NCBI RefSeq assembly: GCF_026213295.1
Contig: NC_079417.1
Span: 434,158-498,157, forward strand
DNA length: 64,000 bases
Reading direction: 5' to 3'
Source of the DNA: Gadus chalcogrammus
Lineage: Eukaryota > Chordata > Actinopteri > Gadiformes > Gadidae
Both the position numbers and the translations under genes were made by a program. This document shows positions 8,070-53,639 of this stretch, piece after piece; position 1 is the first letter of the stretch; every line of letters starts with the position of its first letter. The notes under the pieces are model-generated. The model was not told the DNA's origin, searched no databases, and saw only the letters and a program-made list of their open reading frames with translations.

Positions 8070-10923
8070 ATGGAGAAAGAGAGGAGACGGAGGCGGGAAT
8101 CCCCGCCGCGGGAGGCGAGGGTGAGAATCAAACAGGAGAGAGCGAGTCCCGCGCGGAGACCGAGACCCCCCCGGTCCCGGTCCCCCAGCCCAAGAACCCG
8201 ACACCGTTCCCGGTCCCTCAGCCCCAGACCCCGACCCCGGTCCGCCAGCCCGAGTCCCCCCCGCAGGAGGAGCAGCAGGTTGGTTGTTCAGGATCACTGT
8301 CCACACAGCATGTGGTTCAGGAGGTAGAGCGGGGCGGCTGGTAACCGGGAGGTTGATGGTTCGATCCCCGGCTCCTCCTATCTGAGTGTCGAGGAGTCCC
8401 TGAGCAAGACGCCTCACTCTGACTGCTCATAACGAGCTTGCTGTCGCCTTGAGGGCTGATTCCGCCGTCGTTGTGTCAACGTGTGGTTGAATGGGTGAAT
8501 GTGAGGCAGTGTTGTAAAGTGCTTTGAGAGGTTGGTTAGAAGAGCGGATACATGCAGTCTCTTTAACACGTCACACGGTGATGAAGCTCTACTGGTCCCC
8601 AGAGGTCAAACTTTAATGTAACTGTACATTACACTATGCGTGTAAAAGCAGCACTGAAATAATTAGCTTCAAATCAACCATTTCGCCTAGGCACGTGTGA
8701 ACTGGCTGTACACAATGTAACGTACATTACATTGTGTACAGCCAGCCGTCGGTCACTGAGTCGAACCATTAGTTTTCCATATTCTAATTATTTAATTGAT
8801 TCGGGGAATCCGATCCTTTGTTTACCTCGTCCAGATCGCCTGTCAGACCGCGGGATCGATCCCCGACCAAGAGGGAGAGGTCTCCCCCCAAGAGGGAGAG
8901 GTCTCCCCCCAAGAAGGAGAGGTCTCCCCCCAGGAGGGGCAGCCGGTCCCCTCGGAACCAGAGGGGTGGGAGTCCCCACCGGGGGGGAGACGCCAGGATC
9001 AAACGGGTGAGGAGACCCCCAGTCATAGCTGTACCCCTCCTGTACCCCTCCTGTACTGCGACTGTAACTGTTGACTATGTATTGAAGAGGGTCTCTGCAG
9101 ACCCCCAGCTGGTCACCGTGCTGACACTGGTTCTCCTGACAGGAGCGGGAGCCTCACCGGGGGGGGGCCGCAGAGCCTCCCCGGGGGGGGGCCGCGGAGC
9201 CTCCCCGGGGAGGGGGCGCCGAGCCTCACCGAGCGGGGGCCGTCGGGGCTGAGGACCAGCGTGTGCGGAGCGACCCCCCCCCGGAGCGGAGGAGCCGGTG
9301 GGAGACGGACCGACCGCCACGGGAGCGCGGGGGCCGGTGGGACGCGCCGCGGGGCGGGCCGGCCCCCCAGGAGCAGCAGGAGGAGCGGCAGCAGCACGAC
9401 GAGCGGCGGAGGGAGGCCCGGGCGCGCAGGGAGGAAGAGGAGGGGGCGGGGGCCTTCGGGGTGCCCCAGGAGGGGGGCGAGGGCGGCGACGACCCCCCTC
9501 CCGACAAGGAGAAGCCCGACTTCGGGCTGTCGGGGGCGCTGACGGAGGACACCAACACCTTCAGGGGCGTGGTCATCAAGTACAACGAGCCCCCCGAGGC
9601 GCGTATCCCCAAGCGGCGCTGGCGCCTGTACCCCTTCAAGAACGACGAGCCGCTGCCCGTGATGTACGTCCACCGGCAGAGCGCCTACCTGCTGGGCCGC
9701 GACAGGAAGATCGCCGACATCTCCATCGACCACCCCTCCTGCTCCAAGCAGCACGCCATCTTCCAGTACAGGTGACCTGACCCACCCGGGAGGGGGAGGG
9801 ACGGGGGAGGGACGGGGAGGGATGGGGGAGGGACGGGGGAGGGATGGGACAGGGGGAGGGACGGGGGAGGGATGGGACAGGGGGAGGGACGGGGAGGGAC
9901 AGGGGAGGGGAGGGACGGGACCGGGGGAGGGACGGGACCGGGGGAGGGACGGGGGGGGGCGGGGGAGGGACCAGGGGAGGGACCGGGGAGGGACGGGACC
10001 GGGGGAGGGACGGGGGGGGACGGGGGAGGGACCAGGGGAGGGACCGGGGAGGGACGGGACCCGGGGGAGGGACCAGGGGAGGGACCGGGGAGGGACGGGA
10101 CCGGGGGAGGGACGGGGAGGGAGGGGGAGGGACGGGGAGGGACGGGGAGGGACGGGGAGGGAGGGGGAGGGACAGGGGAGGGGAGGGACGGGACCGGGGG
10201 AGGGACGGGGAGGGAGGGGGAGGGACGGGGGAGGGACGGGACCGGGGGAGGGACGGGGGAGGGACGGGGAGGGAGGGGGAGGGACGGGGAGGGAGGGACG
10301 GGACCGGGGGAGGGACGGGGAGGGAGGGGGGGGGGGTCGAGGCAGGGAAAGAGGAGTTCATATCATTCATGAAGATGGAGCTTCAATAATTTTCCTTTTT
10401 CCTTTTCTGGTGACCACAAAACAAATCTGAGCTCTAACAGTCAGACCCCTGGGGGGGGGGGGGGGGGGGGTTTAGAGCTCTAACAGTCAGACCCCTGGGG
10501 GGGGGGGGGGGGGCTAGAGCTCTAACAGTCAGACCCCTGGGGGGGGGGGGGGGGGGGGGCTCTAGAGCTCTAACAGTCAGACTCTTAGGGAAACTGCAGC
10601 TCTAGCTCAGCTCTATTTTCATTAAAATAAAGCTGTTTTCTGTACATGTTGTCCCCCCCAGGCTGGTGGAGTACACGCGTCTGGACGGGACCCCAGGCCG
10701 TCGGGTGAAACCCTACCTGCTGGACCTGGGCTCGGGGAACGGCACCTACCTGAACAACCAGCGCATCGAGGGCCAGCGCTACTACGAGCTCAAGGAGAAG
10801 GACGTGCTCAAGTTCGGCTTCAGCAGCCGCGAGTACGTCCTGCTGCACGAGTTCTCGGACACGGCCGAGGTGGACGCCCAGACTGCCGGGGAGGAGGACG
10901 AGGACGACGGGCTGGACGAGTAG
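8070..10923 (+). CDS. SNIP1: SNIP1, Smad nuclear-interacting protein 1 (complete)
   Basis: SNIP1 is a nuclear FHA-domain protein that represses TGF-beta and NF-kB coactivator signalling and associates with the spliceosome. Four exons: 8070-8278, 8835-9006, 9143-9771 and 10662-10923 (stop TAG 10921-10923). They total 1272 nt, 423 aa, against 396 aa in human. The N-terminus (exons 1-2) is an Arg/Ser/Pro-rich, RS-like region with SRSPSP motifs and three ERSPPK repeats. Exon 3 starts with four 8-residue [12 protein letters not shown] repeats, then an R/E-rich helix. The FHA domain spans about residues 285-400, with the family's LLGRD (G312), SCSKQHA and [10 protein letters not shown] phosphothreonine-binding motifs. 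The C-terminus is acidic ([10 protein letters not shown]). The ATG lies in GATGG context just after the divergent promoter. The extra length over human is in the two coding repeats. Confidence 0.95.
8305..8560 (+). mobile_element. tRNA-derived SINE in SNIP1 intron 1
   Basis: The head has an A-box-like GGTAGAGCGGG and a perfect B box GGTTCGATCCC, spaced as in a tRNA. The body runs GAGTGTCGAGGAGTCCCTGA through GTGAATGTGAGGCAG to GTAAAGTGCTTTGAG, which is the layout of a common teleost SINE family. It is in the same orientation as SNIP1. Edges are approximate because no clear target-site duplication is visible. It is not a functional tRNA gene: the 5' half does not fold into a complete cloverleaf by eye. 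Confidence 0.8.
8702..8745. repeat. Perfect 19-bp-arm palindrome, SNIP1 intron 1
   Basis: CTGGCTGTACACAATGTAA, a 6-base loop (CGTACA), then its exact reverse complement. This could be a fold-back transposon end or a small MITE relic. It lies about 90 bp before exon 2. Confidence 0.9.
8874..8940 (+). repeat. 21-bp coding repeat in SNIP1 exon 2
   Basis: Three to four copies of a 21-bp unit (GAGAGGTCTCCCCCCAAGA core) encode tandem ERSPPK(R/K). The period is a multiple of three, so expansion keeps the frame. It extends the RS-like domain. Confidence 0.9.
9143..9250 (+). repeat. 24-bp coding repeat in SNIP1 exon 3
   Basis: Four 24-bp units encode [24 protein letters not shown] and EPHRAGAV. Two units contain runs of nine G. 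Any slippage in those G runs would shift the frame, so they are likely hot spots for mutation or assembly error. Confidence 0.9.
9787..10345. repeat. G-rich minisatellite, SNIP1 intron 3
   Basis: About 550 bp of GGGAGGGACGGGG and GGGACCGGGGGAGGGAC units, nearly free of T. Four or more G3 runs occur within every 20-25 bases on the sense strand, so the pre-mRNA and the displaced DNA strand could form G-quadruplexes. The frames seen in it (R/G/D-rich or P/S-rich) are artefacts. Confidence 0.95.
10437..10590. repeat. Poly-G blocks in a roughly 55-bp repeat, SNIP1 intron 3
   Basis: Three copies of AGCTCTAACAGTCAGACCCC followed by a T and a run of about 15-20 G. A fourth copy (CAGACTCTTAGGG) has lost the G run. 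The G lengths are probably unreliable in any assembly. Confidence 0.9.
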
Positions 10924-11500
10924 CCCTGCCCACAGCACCACCGCGGACTCAGCCATTGGTTTATCCAATTCCAAAAAAGGCGTTGGCTCTGACCGGCCAA
11001 TCGTCTCTCAGAACAGCGTCTACTTCTCAGGACTCGCCCCCACTCCTCTCCTCGTCGGCTCTCTGCTGAACCACGGAGCCACTGGTCCCACTGGTCCCAC
11101 TGGTCTATGGCTCTGCTGAACCACGGAGCCACTGATCCCACTGGTTCCTGGCTCTGCTGAACCACGGAGCCACTGGTCTCACTGGTTCTGTGCTCTGCTG
11201 AGCCACGGAGCCACTGGTCCCACTGGTTCTGTGCTCCACTGAACCTGGTTCTGTGCTCCACTGAACCCTGGTTCTGTGCTCTGTAGTCTGTTCACCTGAT
11301 GTAAGGCTGTCTGTATGTTTAGTCTCAGTGTTTCCTCACAGCCTTGGTTCTGTCTGAACAATAAGCCGGTGATTTCAGTTTTTATGCGGGTGTACAGGGG
11401 GGTTTTCAAGTTGAGTTTCTACTCTTTGATGCATTCGTCATTCATAATTCAGTATTGGTGTTTTGTATTGTGAATAAAGACTGAACAAAGGGTTTGAGGT
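10924..11500 (+). terminator. SNIP1 3' UTR with minisatellite and polyA signal
   Basis: At about 11063-11275 there are five to six copies of a unit containing CTGAACCACGGAGCCACTGG and TCCCACTGGTT. A single clear AATAAA lies at 11473-11478. MAP3K6 begins about 470 bp later. Confidence 0.75.
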
Positions 11501-11946
11501 GTTGTGTGTTTAGAAATCCTGAAGCCAGGAAGCTTAAACATCTCATGAATCTCAGAGAACCTTCTGTTTCTCCATTACAGTCAACCAGTGTTCCCAGCCC
11601 GGGGCTGCCTCACCAAGCTCTATACTGGGTGCAAACTGGTTGAACTGAACGTTGATGAACTTCTTCTCATTCTGTGCTAAAGCGGATCAGGGGAACATGC
11701 CTCTCATGCTCCACTGGTGGCCCTGTTGGTTAGGTTGAGGTGTAGTTCCTCTCCTCGGCAGCAGGGGGGGTGCTAGAGCAGCTTTCCTACAGTGTTCAGT
11801 GAACTCCCTGAAAGTAACCAGAGAACAGGGCGTGTCTGGAGGAGCTGAGTCTTGTCACCTCGGCTCACCTGGGACGGCTCTGCTCACGGCGTTCTAAACT
11901 AAGAGTTTAATGTCGTCTGGACGGCTCGTTTGAGCTGATCGGGAAC
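11501..11946 (+). promoter_or_regulatory. MAP3K6 upstream region
   Basis: Unique sequence between the SNIP1 polyA signal and the MAP3K6 ATG; it must hold the promoter and 5' UTR unless a further upstream exon exists. No TATA box or other confident motif is seen. Confidence 0.4.
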
Positions 11947-46297
<34,351 letters not shown>

Positions 46298-47600
46298 GGA
46301 GCCAGGGGGAGGAGCCAGGACCAGGGGGAGGAGCCATTAGAGCCACGCCCACAGCGACAGCAGCAGCTGTGGTGAACAGGGCGGTCACGACGGCCAGGAA
46401 CGCCGGTCTGAGCACCATCAGGGAGGAGAGCAGGAGGGCAGTGTGTTGAGGAGCCAGGGGGAGGAGCCATTAGAGCCACGCCCACAGCGACAGCAGCAGC
46501 TGTGGTGAACAGGGCGATTACGACGGCTGCTTCTGACTGGTGTTGGGGGGTCAGGACGGTCCCTCCCCTCGGGGTGCCCTGGGTGAGAGAGCAGTGCATT
46601 GTGGTCCTTTAGTCTGGTAGCTCTGGGCTCAGCTTATTGACAACATGGAGAGCAGGAGAAGCTTTATACTTCAGATGTCATATATTTCAAACGGAGAGGT
46701 AGTTTTCTATGAGGTTATGGTTGTTTTTCTGTCAATAGTTGACCTTTTGGTTTCTATTCCTCAGGGTATGGGTTTCAAAATTGACTTTCAAACTGTTTTT
46801 ATTCTGTCTGCCTGAAAGATATATTTGATTGCAGTTCTGTAGGGCAGGAGCTTAGTAATTAATTATTATTTCTTAACATGTGATTGTTATTGCAGGTTTT
46901 AAAGACAACATCTTCTGTTTTGCCAAAGGTTACATTTATTTGTCACACCAAACCATGGATGTCCAGAGAGAAGGGATCCACGAGACTTAGAGACTTAGAG
47001 CAGAAGGGATCCACCAGACTTAGAGACTTAGAGCAGAAGGGATCCACCAGACTTAGAGACTTAGAGGAGAAGGGATCCACCAGACTCAGAGACTTAGAGG
47101 AGAAGGGATCCACCAGACTTAGAGACTTAGAGCAGAAGGGATCCACCAGACTTAGAGACTTAGAGCAGAAGGGATCCACCAGACTTAGAGACTTAGAGCA
47201 GAAGGGATCCACCAGACTCAGAGACTTAGAGCAGAAGGGATCCACCAGACTCAGAGACTTAGAGCAGAAGGGATCCACCAGACTCAGAGACTTAGAGCAG
47301 AAGGGATCCACCAGACTCAGAGACTTAGAGCAGAAGGGATCCACCAGACTCAGAGACTTAGAGCAGAAGGGATCCACCAGACTCAGAGACTTAGAGCAGA
47401 AGGGATCCACCAGACTTAGAGGAGAGAGTGATCCCTCTGCTGCCCCTGACTGACAGCTGTCTGCTGGTTACCATGGGGACACGTTTAGGTACTGAGTTTT
47501 ACGACGGTCTTCGGTCTACTGGTGGTCCGAGGTTTTCTACGTCTCGATGTCTTTAGGAACCAAAGCATGTTGTCAATAAAGATTAATACTGAAACTATGA
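46298..47600 (+). terminator. MAP3K6 3' UTR and candidate polyA signal
   Basis: Apart from repeats the UTR is unique. The first clear AATAAA after the stop is at 47575-47580, giving a 3' UTR of about 1.3 kb. An earlier signal of weaker sequence cannot be excluded. Confidence 0.5.
46965..47425. repeat. 33-bp minisatellite, MAP3K6 3' UTR
   Basis: About 14 copies of a 33-bp unit, GGGATCCACCAGACTTAGAG then ACTTAGAGCAGAA. A 189-codon and a 155-codon frame result; both are artefacts. Confidence 0.95.
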
Positions 47601-47620
47601 GAATCACTGGGATGTTCTGT

Positions 47621-47756
<136 letters not shown>

Positions 47757-47759
47757 GCG

Positions 47760-48660
47760 ACATACTGCCCCCCAGCGGCCAGGCTCAGCCACTGCAGCTG
47801 TCGTGGATTTGTAGCTCGCTGCACGCTACCCCACCGGGGGACTGGGTCATGTGTCATGACATGGGATGCATTGGGACATTTGGTTCTTCATGGGGGGCTA
47901 TTCAGTGGTTTCCTGGCATCAACCTTGAATAGGTTTTGTGAGTATGATACTAAATAGCATATTTATGTTTAACATACTACTTGTATGTGACTTTGGCCCG
48001 GGTTAAACTTTGCATATAGAATACCTCATGAGTGAGTTCAAAGGGTTTGACCTGACGGAGTAGTCGGTGTGTGTGTCCAGGTATTCAACATGACTCAGGG
48101 GGCTACATGTGAGCGTGGTACCTTACACACAAGTTTTACATCCTTGCTCTACAATTCTCAGTACTATTTTTAAAGGCATCTTATCCTATCTCTTTTTGTT
48201 GTGTACGGGGAATGGGTTAACCTGATGATTGCTGCTGCTTGGCACTTGTTTCTAAGAACATCCTTACTTTACTGACAACGATATATTGTTTTTCTCTTTC
48301 TTCTGACGAATGTACTTATTGTAGGTTGCTGTGGATACAACGTCTAACGCCCTGAGTGTAGATGGTTCCAGCTGACCTGGCATGGGGGGGTGTGTAGGGG
48401 CTGAACCGAGCCTAGGGTTGTCCTGAGTGCTGCTCCTCAACAGGACTGGGGGGGTTATCAAAGAGTAGCTCGTCCTCAGAGCTGGAGCTGGCTGGTGTGT
48501 GGTTGTGTGTGGTGGCGTTGTGTGTGGCGGTTTTGTTATGTGTGGTGGTTTTGTGGTGTTGATGTGTGGTAGGCGGTCTCCAGTCCGATGCTACGGCAGT
48601 GAGCCAGCCGTGTCCGGCGTCTCTGGGGGGATTTGTCCGGTCAGCTCTGTTTATATTTGC
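47760..48660. other. Intergenic, unique
   Basis: No gene, RNA or transposon recognised. A short GTGTGTGGTGG-rich patch lies at 48497-48570. Confidence 0.6.
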
Positions 48661-48661
48661 T

Positions 48662-49012
48662 CAGTAAGAACCGAGGCATCACTGAGGATCAACCTTCTGC
48701 TCACACTGATCCGCTGTGACAGCCTGCTCTGCTGCTCTGGATCAACCTTCTGCTCACACTGATCCGCTGTGACAGCCTGCGCTGCTGCTCTGGATCAACC
48801 TTCTGCTCACACTGATCCGCTGTGACAGCCTGCTCTGCTGCTCTGGATCAACCTTCTGCTCACACTGATCCGCTGTGACAGCCTGCTCTGCTGTTCTGGA
48901 TCAACCTTCTGCTCACACTGATCCGCTGTGACAGCCTGCTCTGCTGCTCTGGATCAACCTTCTGCTCACACTGATCCGCTGTGACCGCCTGCTCTGCTGC
49001 TCTGGTCAAGCT
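48662..49012. repeat. 53-bp minisatellite
   Basis: Six to seven near-identical units (GATCAACCTTCTGCTCACAC, TGATCCGCTGTGACAGCCTG, CTCTGCTGCTCTG). Confidence 0.95.
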
Positions 49013-49204
49013 GATATCATGTCTGATGAAACAGGCCTGGGTTTAGACGGCTCTGGACAGCAGCTGTACTCAGTGTTTACCCTACACGTCCGTTAACTAA
49101 GGCACGGCTGAACTACTGGACTGCTCCTGAGCGTAGTGTCCCCTCATCGCTGGCTTCTCTTTCTCCGATGTGAGTCTTCCGAGCCCTAAGGAGGATTGAG
49201 CGCT

Positions 49205-49680
49205 GGGAATCAGAGCCGAGCCGGGGCTCAGAGACGAGCCGGGCTCAGAGACGAGCCGGACTCAGAGACGTTCCGGGGCTCAGAGCCGAGCCAGGGCTCA
49301 GAGACGAGCCGGTTCAGAGACAAGCCGGACTCAGAGACGAACCGGGCTCAGAGACGAGCCGGGCTCAGAGACGTTCCGGGGCTCAGAGACGAGCCGGGTT
49401 CAGAGACGAGCCGGGCTCAGAGACGAGCCGGGGCTCAGAGACGACCCGGGCTCAGAGACGATCCGGGGCTCAGAGCCGAGCCGGGGCTCAGAGACGAGCC
49501 GGGGCTCAGAGCCGAGCCGGGGCTCAGAGCCGAGCCGGACTCAGAGCCGAGCCGGACTCAGAGCCGATCCGGGGCTCAGAGACGAGCCGGGCTCAGAGAC
49601 GTGCCGGGCTCAGAGACGAGCCGGGCTCAGAGACGAGCCGGGGCTCAGAGACGAGCCGGACTCAGAGACGAGCTGGGCTT
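49205..49680. repeat. 17/18-bp GCTCAGAGACGAGCCGGG array
   Basis: About 27 copies with GACGTTCC, GCCGAGCC and GACTCAGAG variants. A 189-codon frame (SETSRAQ-like repeats) is not supported as a gene. Confidence 0.95.
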
Positions 49681-49904
49681 CCACTTCCTTTCAGAATGGT
49701 TTGGTCGCATTGCCTTCCCAAAAAGTTTGATCTGCATGTTTTTTTTTATTGGTAGGAAGTTATAATTGGCAAATTAATTAGACTTTTTAATCATGTTATA
49801 GTGCTTTCAGCTGCCTTGGTCACCATATAGCACTAACATTCCCATCATACACTTGTTTGTCTTATTTTAGTATTTTTATTTAATCTACTTTGGTAGTCAA
49901 GCCT

Positions 49905-49955
49905 TAACAATTTAATTTCCCTGGTTTTGGATTAATAAAGTAAATCTTATCATAC
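49905..49955 (+). mobile_element. LINE/SINE 3' tail
   Basis: AATTTCCCTGG, then GGATTAATAAAGTAAATCTT, matches the common 3' end of teleost LINE and SINE families. The upstream body is not recognised. Confidence 0.45.
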
Positions 49956-50147
49956 AATCATCTACACCTTGTTACTATTTTATGTCACATCATCCTTATC
50001 GTCGCTACAATTACAATAAAATAATTGATGTGGCATATTTCTTCTGAATTGGGTTTTTTGGTAATAAAGTCCTGGAATAGACCTTGAAACATGCCGTTAT
50101 TAAGCTTTACTCTGATGGATGTAATATCGTGTATTACCTCCGAGCGT

Positions 50148-50161
50148 CCAGCAGAGGGCAG
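50148..50161 (+). promoter_or_regulatory. CTCF-consensus match downstream of MAP3K6
   Basis: CCAGCAGAGGGCAG fits CCASYAGRKGGCRS at every position. Located about 2.6 kb past the presumed MAP3K6 3' end. Confidence 0.4.
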
Positions 50162-50227
50162 CACAGTGCTGTGACCCGGTAAACAAAGGAATAAATATTA
50201 AGATTCAAGGACATGCTCGCCCTTAAT

Positions 50228-50665
50228 GAGAGATGTTATCTCATAACCCTCCATCATGTAGAACCCTTCATCATGTAGAACCCTTCGTGATGTAGAACCC
50301 TCCGTCATGTAGAACCCTCCGTCATGTAGAACCCTCCATCATGTAGAACCCTCCGTCATGTAGAACCCTTCGTCATGTAGAACCCTTCGTCATGTAGAAC
50401 CCTCCGTCATGAAGAACCCTCCGTCATGTAGAACCCTCCGTCATGTAGAACCCTCCGTCATGTAGAACCCTCCGTCATGTAGAACCCTCCGTCATGTAGA
50501 ACCCTTCGTCATGTAGAACCCTCCGTCATGTAGAACCCTTCGTCATGTAAAACCCTTCGTCATGTAGAACCCTTCGTCATGTAGAACCCTTCGTCATGTA
50601 GAACCCTTCATCATGTAGAACCCTTCGTCATGTAAAACCCTTCTTCATGTATAACCCTCCATCAT
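50228..50665. repeat. 17-bp TCATGTAGAACCCTCCG minisatellite
   Basis: About 25 copies with CTTCG/CTCCG and CATCA/CGTCA alternation. Confidence 0.95.
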
Positions 50666-50824
50666 CCAACGCAGGCTGTAAACTTCTGTCAGAATGCTTC
50701 TTGGGGAATGACATCAAATAAAATGTAAATAGTTGTTTTATTGTAACACTTAACACTTAACACTTGCTAAGCTGACTTTATGATACATTTTTAGGAACTC
50801 AAATGATTGTCCTACTCTGGTGTT

Positions 50825-50895
50825 TATATCTTCATTGTTAAATGCACTTACTGTACGTCGTTTTGGACAAAAGCATCATAAATGTAAGGTAACAT
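50825..50895 (+). mobile_element. SINE/LINE tail relic
   Basis: TGTACGTCGTTTTGGACAAAAGC, in shortened form CGTCGTTTTGGACAAAAGC, then ATCATAAATGTAAGGTAA, resembles the conserved tail found in many teleost SINE/L2 elements. Diverged. Confidence 0.45.
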
Positions 50896-50899
50896 TATT

Positions 50900-52039
50900 T
50901 GGCCGGACCTTAACCCCTTCCTATTGGGAACGGTTCTCCTGTCCTAGGATGGGCTGTCACCCTATAGAAGAGGTCTGATCCTGTTGAGGCCTGTATGGAT
51001 GTTGTTCCTTTAATTCCTTTACTTCAACTCCCCCTCCAAGGGGAGTTACTTCAAAATGTGACTAGCAACTCTGGCGTAAACTAAGCCTAAGGGAGTGATT
51101 AGTCACATCGATATCCTAATATGACCAATGTTTGTGTGTGTGTTTTCTCCATTCAATGATTGCTTGGGTCAGCGTCACGGCAACGTTCCTATGATTGAGT
51201 TGTGGTCGAGCCGGACGGTTCTTAAGTGAGCCATCCGTCGTCCGGGCTGTGATGTCACCGTGATGTCACTGTGATGTCACTGTGATCCACGGCCTCCCAG
51301 CGGCCGGGTCCCAGCGTGGACGCATCACAGCAGACGCTCTCGCTGTGACACACACAAACACGCACACAGATGCTCACACAAACACGCACACAGACACACA
51401 TACAAACACACACAGACCGACACACACAAAAACAAGCACACACACAGATGCCCACACAAGCACACACACAGACGCTCACACAAACACACACAAACACACA
51501 CACAAAGACAATCACAAAAACACACACACATACACAAACACACACACATCTCTGAAGGCTAGCGGTTAGCTTCCTGTTGAGCGCGCCGCTGCTAGCTGTT
51601 GCCCCAGAAGCTAACCGGCTCCACATCAGTCCTCATCCCTTCATACTCGCAGTCATTCAGCTGCCGGTTAAAGCTGCTCTCCTAAGCCCTGCTTCCCCCC
51701 ATTCCCCAAACTATTTGACCCTCTTGAATCTCTTTCTGTCTATCCTTCAAACTATATATTTCAAACCCTCTCTGTTCCTTTACATCTCGATCTGTCCCTC
51801 TCGTCTCTGTCCTTCAGTTCAGGAATAGTTTCGGGCCCTTGGAATTATTTTAATATCAGACAGACAGACAGCCAAGGGAAATATTCCCCAATGTAATAGA
51901 AACTTCTTATATATATAAATAGTCGTAAGTTCTTGGTGGAAGGATGGAGGGATGGATGGATGAAGTGATGGTTGGATGAACAGAGATCTGATGGGCTCAC
52001 TGAGGTGATAACCGGAGGGTGGAGTGGATGGATGCATGG

Positions 52040-52040
<1 letters not shown>
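50900..52040. other. Intergenic, unique with CA-rich patch
   Basis: GTGATGTCAC direct repeats occur at 51248-51283, and degenerate CACACAAACACACACAGACG repeats at 51350-51550. No gene seen. Confidence 0.6.
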
Positions 52041-52043
<3 letters not shown>

Positions 52044-52103
<60 letters not shown>

Positions 52104-52136
52104 TCCCTCTCCCTCTCCCTCTCTCTCTCTCTGTTC

Positions 52137-52179
<43 letters not shown>

Positions 52180-52214
52180 TCCCTCTCCCTCTCCCTCTCC
52201 CTCTCCCTCTCCCT

Positions 52215-52257
<43 letters not shown>

Positions 52258-52260
52258 CCG

Positions 52261-52315
<55 letters not shown>
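52044..52315. repeat. (CT)n / (CTCCCT)n array
   Basis: CT runs interrupted by CCCTCTCCCTCT blocks and two CTGTTCC(C/G)CTCC marks about 120 bp apart. Confidence 0.95.
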
Positions 52316-52318
<3 letters not shown>

Positions 52319-52417
52319 TACACCTCTACCTCTCTCTTATCTATCAGCTCCACAGCCTCTTCTCTCCATCACTCTGTTTTCCCTGCCTATTAACTCCCTA
52401 CATCTCTCTAACTGTGC

Positions 52418-53190
<773 letters not shown>

Positions 53191-53204
53191 GAGGGCCAGC
53201 CTCT

Positions 53205-53630
53205 GAGCAGACACTTACCCTGGGGCCCCAGACACTAACCAAGGGCCCCTAGACACTTACCTAGGGGCCTCTGAACAGAGTGTTCAGCGGGGCCCCCAGA
53301 CAATTACCCAGGGCCCCCCTGACACTAACCCAGGGGCCCTGACACTAACCCAGGGGCCCTGACAATACCCCAGGGGCCCCCAGACTAACCCAGGGGCCCT
53401 GACACTAACCCAGGGGCCCTGACACCAACCCAGGGGCCCTGACACCAACCCAGGGGCCCTGACACTAACCCAGGGGCCCTGACACTAACCCAGGGGCCCT
53501 GACACTAACCCAGGGGCCCTGACACTAACCCAGGGGCCCTGACACTAACCCAGGGGCCCTGACACCAACCCAGGGGCCCTGACACTAACCCAGGGGCCCT
53601 GACACTAACCCAGGGGCCCTGAGCAGGGTG
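53205..53630. repeat. 20-bp GACACTAACCCAGGGGCCCT minisatellite
   Basis: About 20 copies. The 5' ones are diverged (CAGACACTTACC); the 3' 15 are near-perfect with a CACCAACC variant. Confidence 0.95.
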
Positions 53631-53639
53631 CTCGCGGGC

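Noticed and set aside
8305..8380. Functional tRNA gene
   Set aside because: A and B boxes belong to a SINE head followed by a SINE body; no complete cloverleaf.
46884..47453. 189-codon frame with KGSTRLRDLEQ repeats
   Set aside because: 33-bp array in the MAP3K6 3' UTR; no domain, no upstream exon.
49196..49765. 189-codon SETSRAQ-like repeat frame
   Set aside because: 17/18-bp array; unit length not constant, and the frame only survives by compensating variants.
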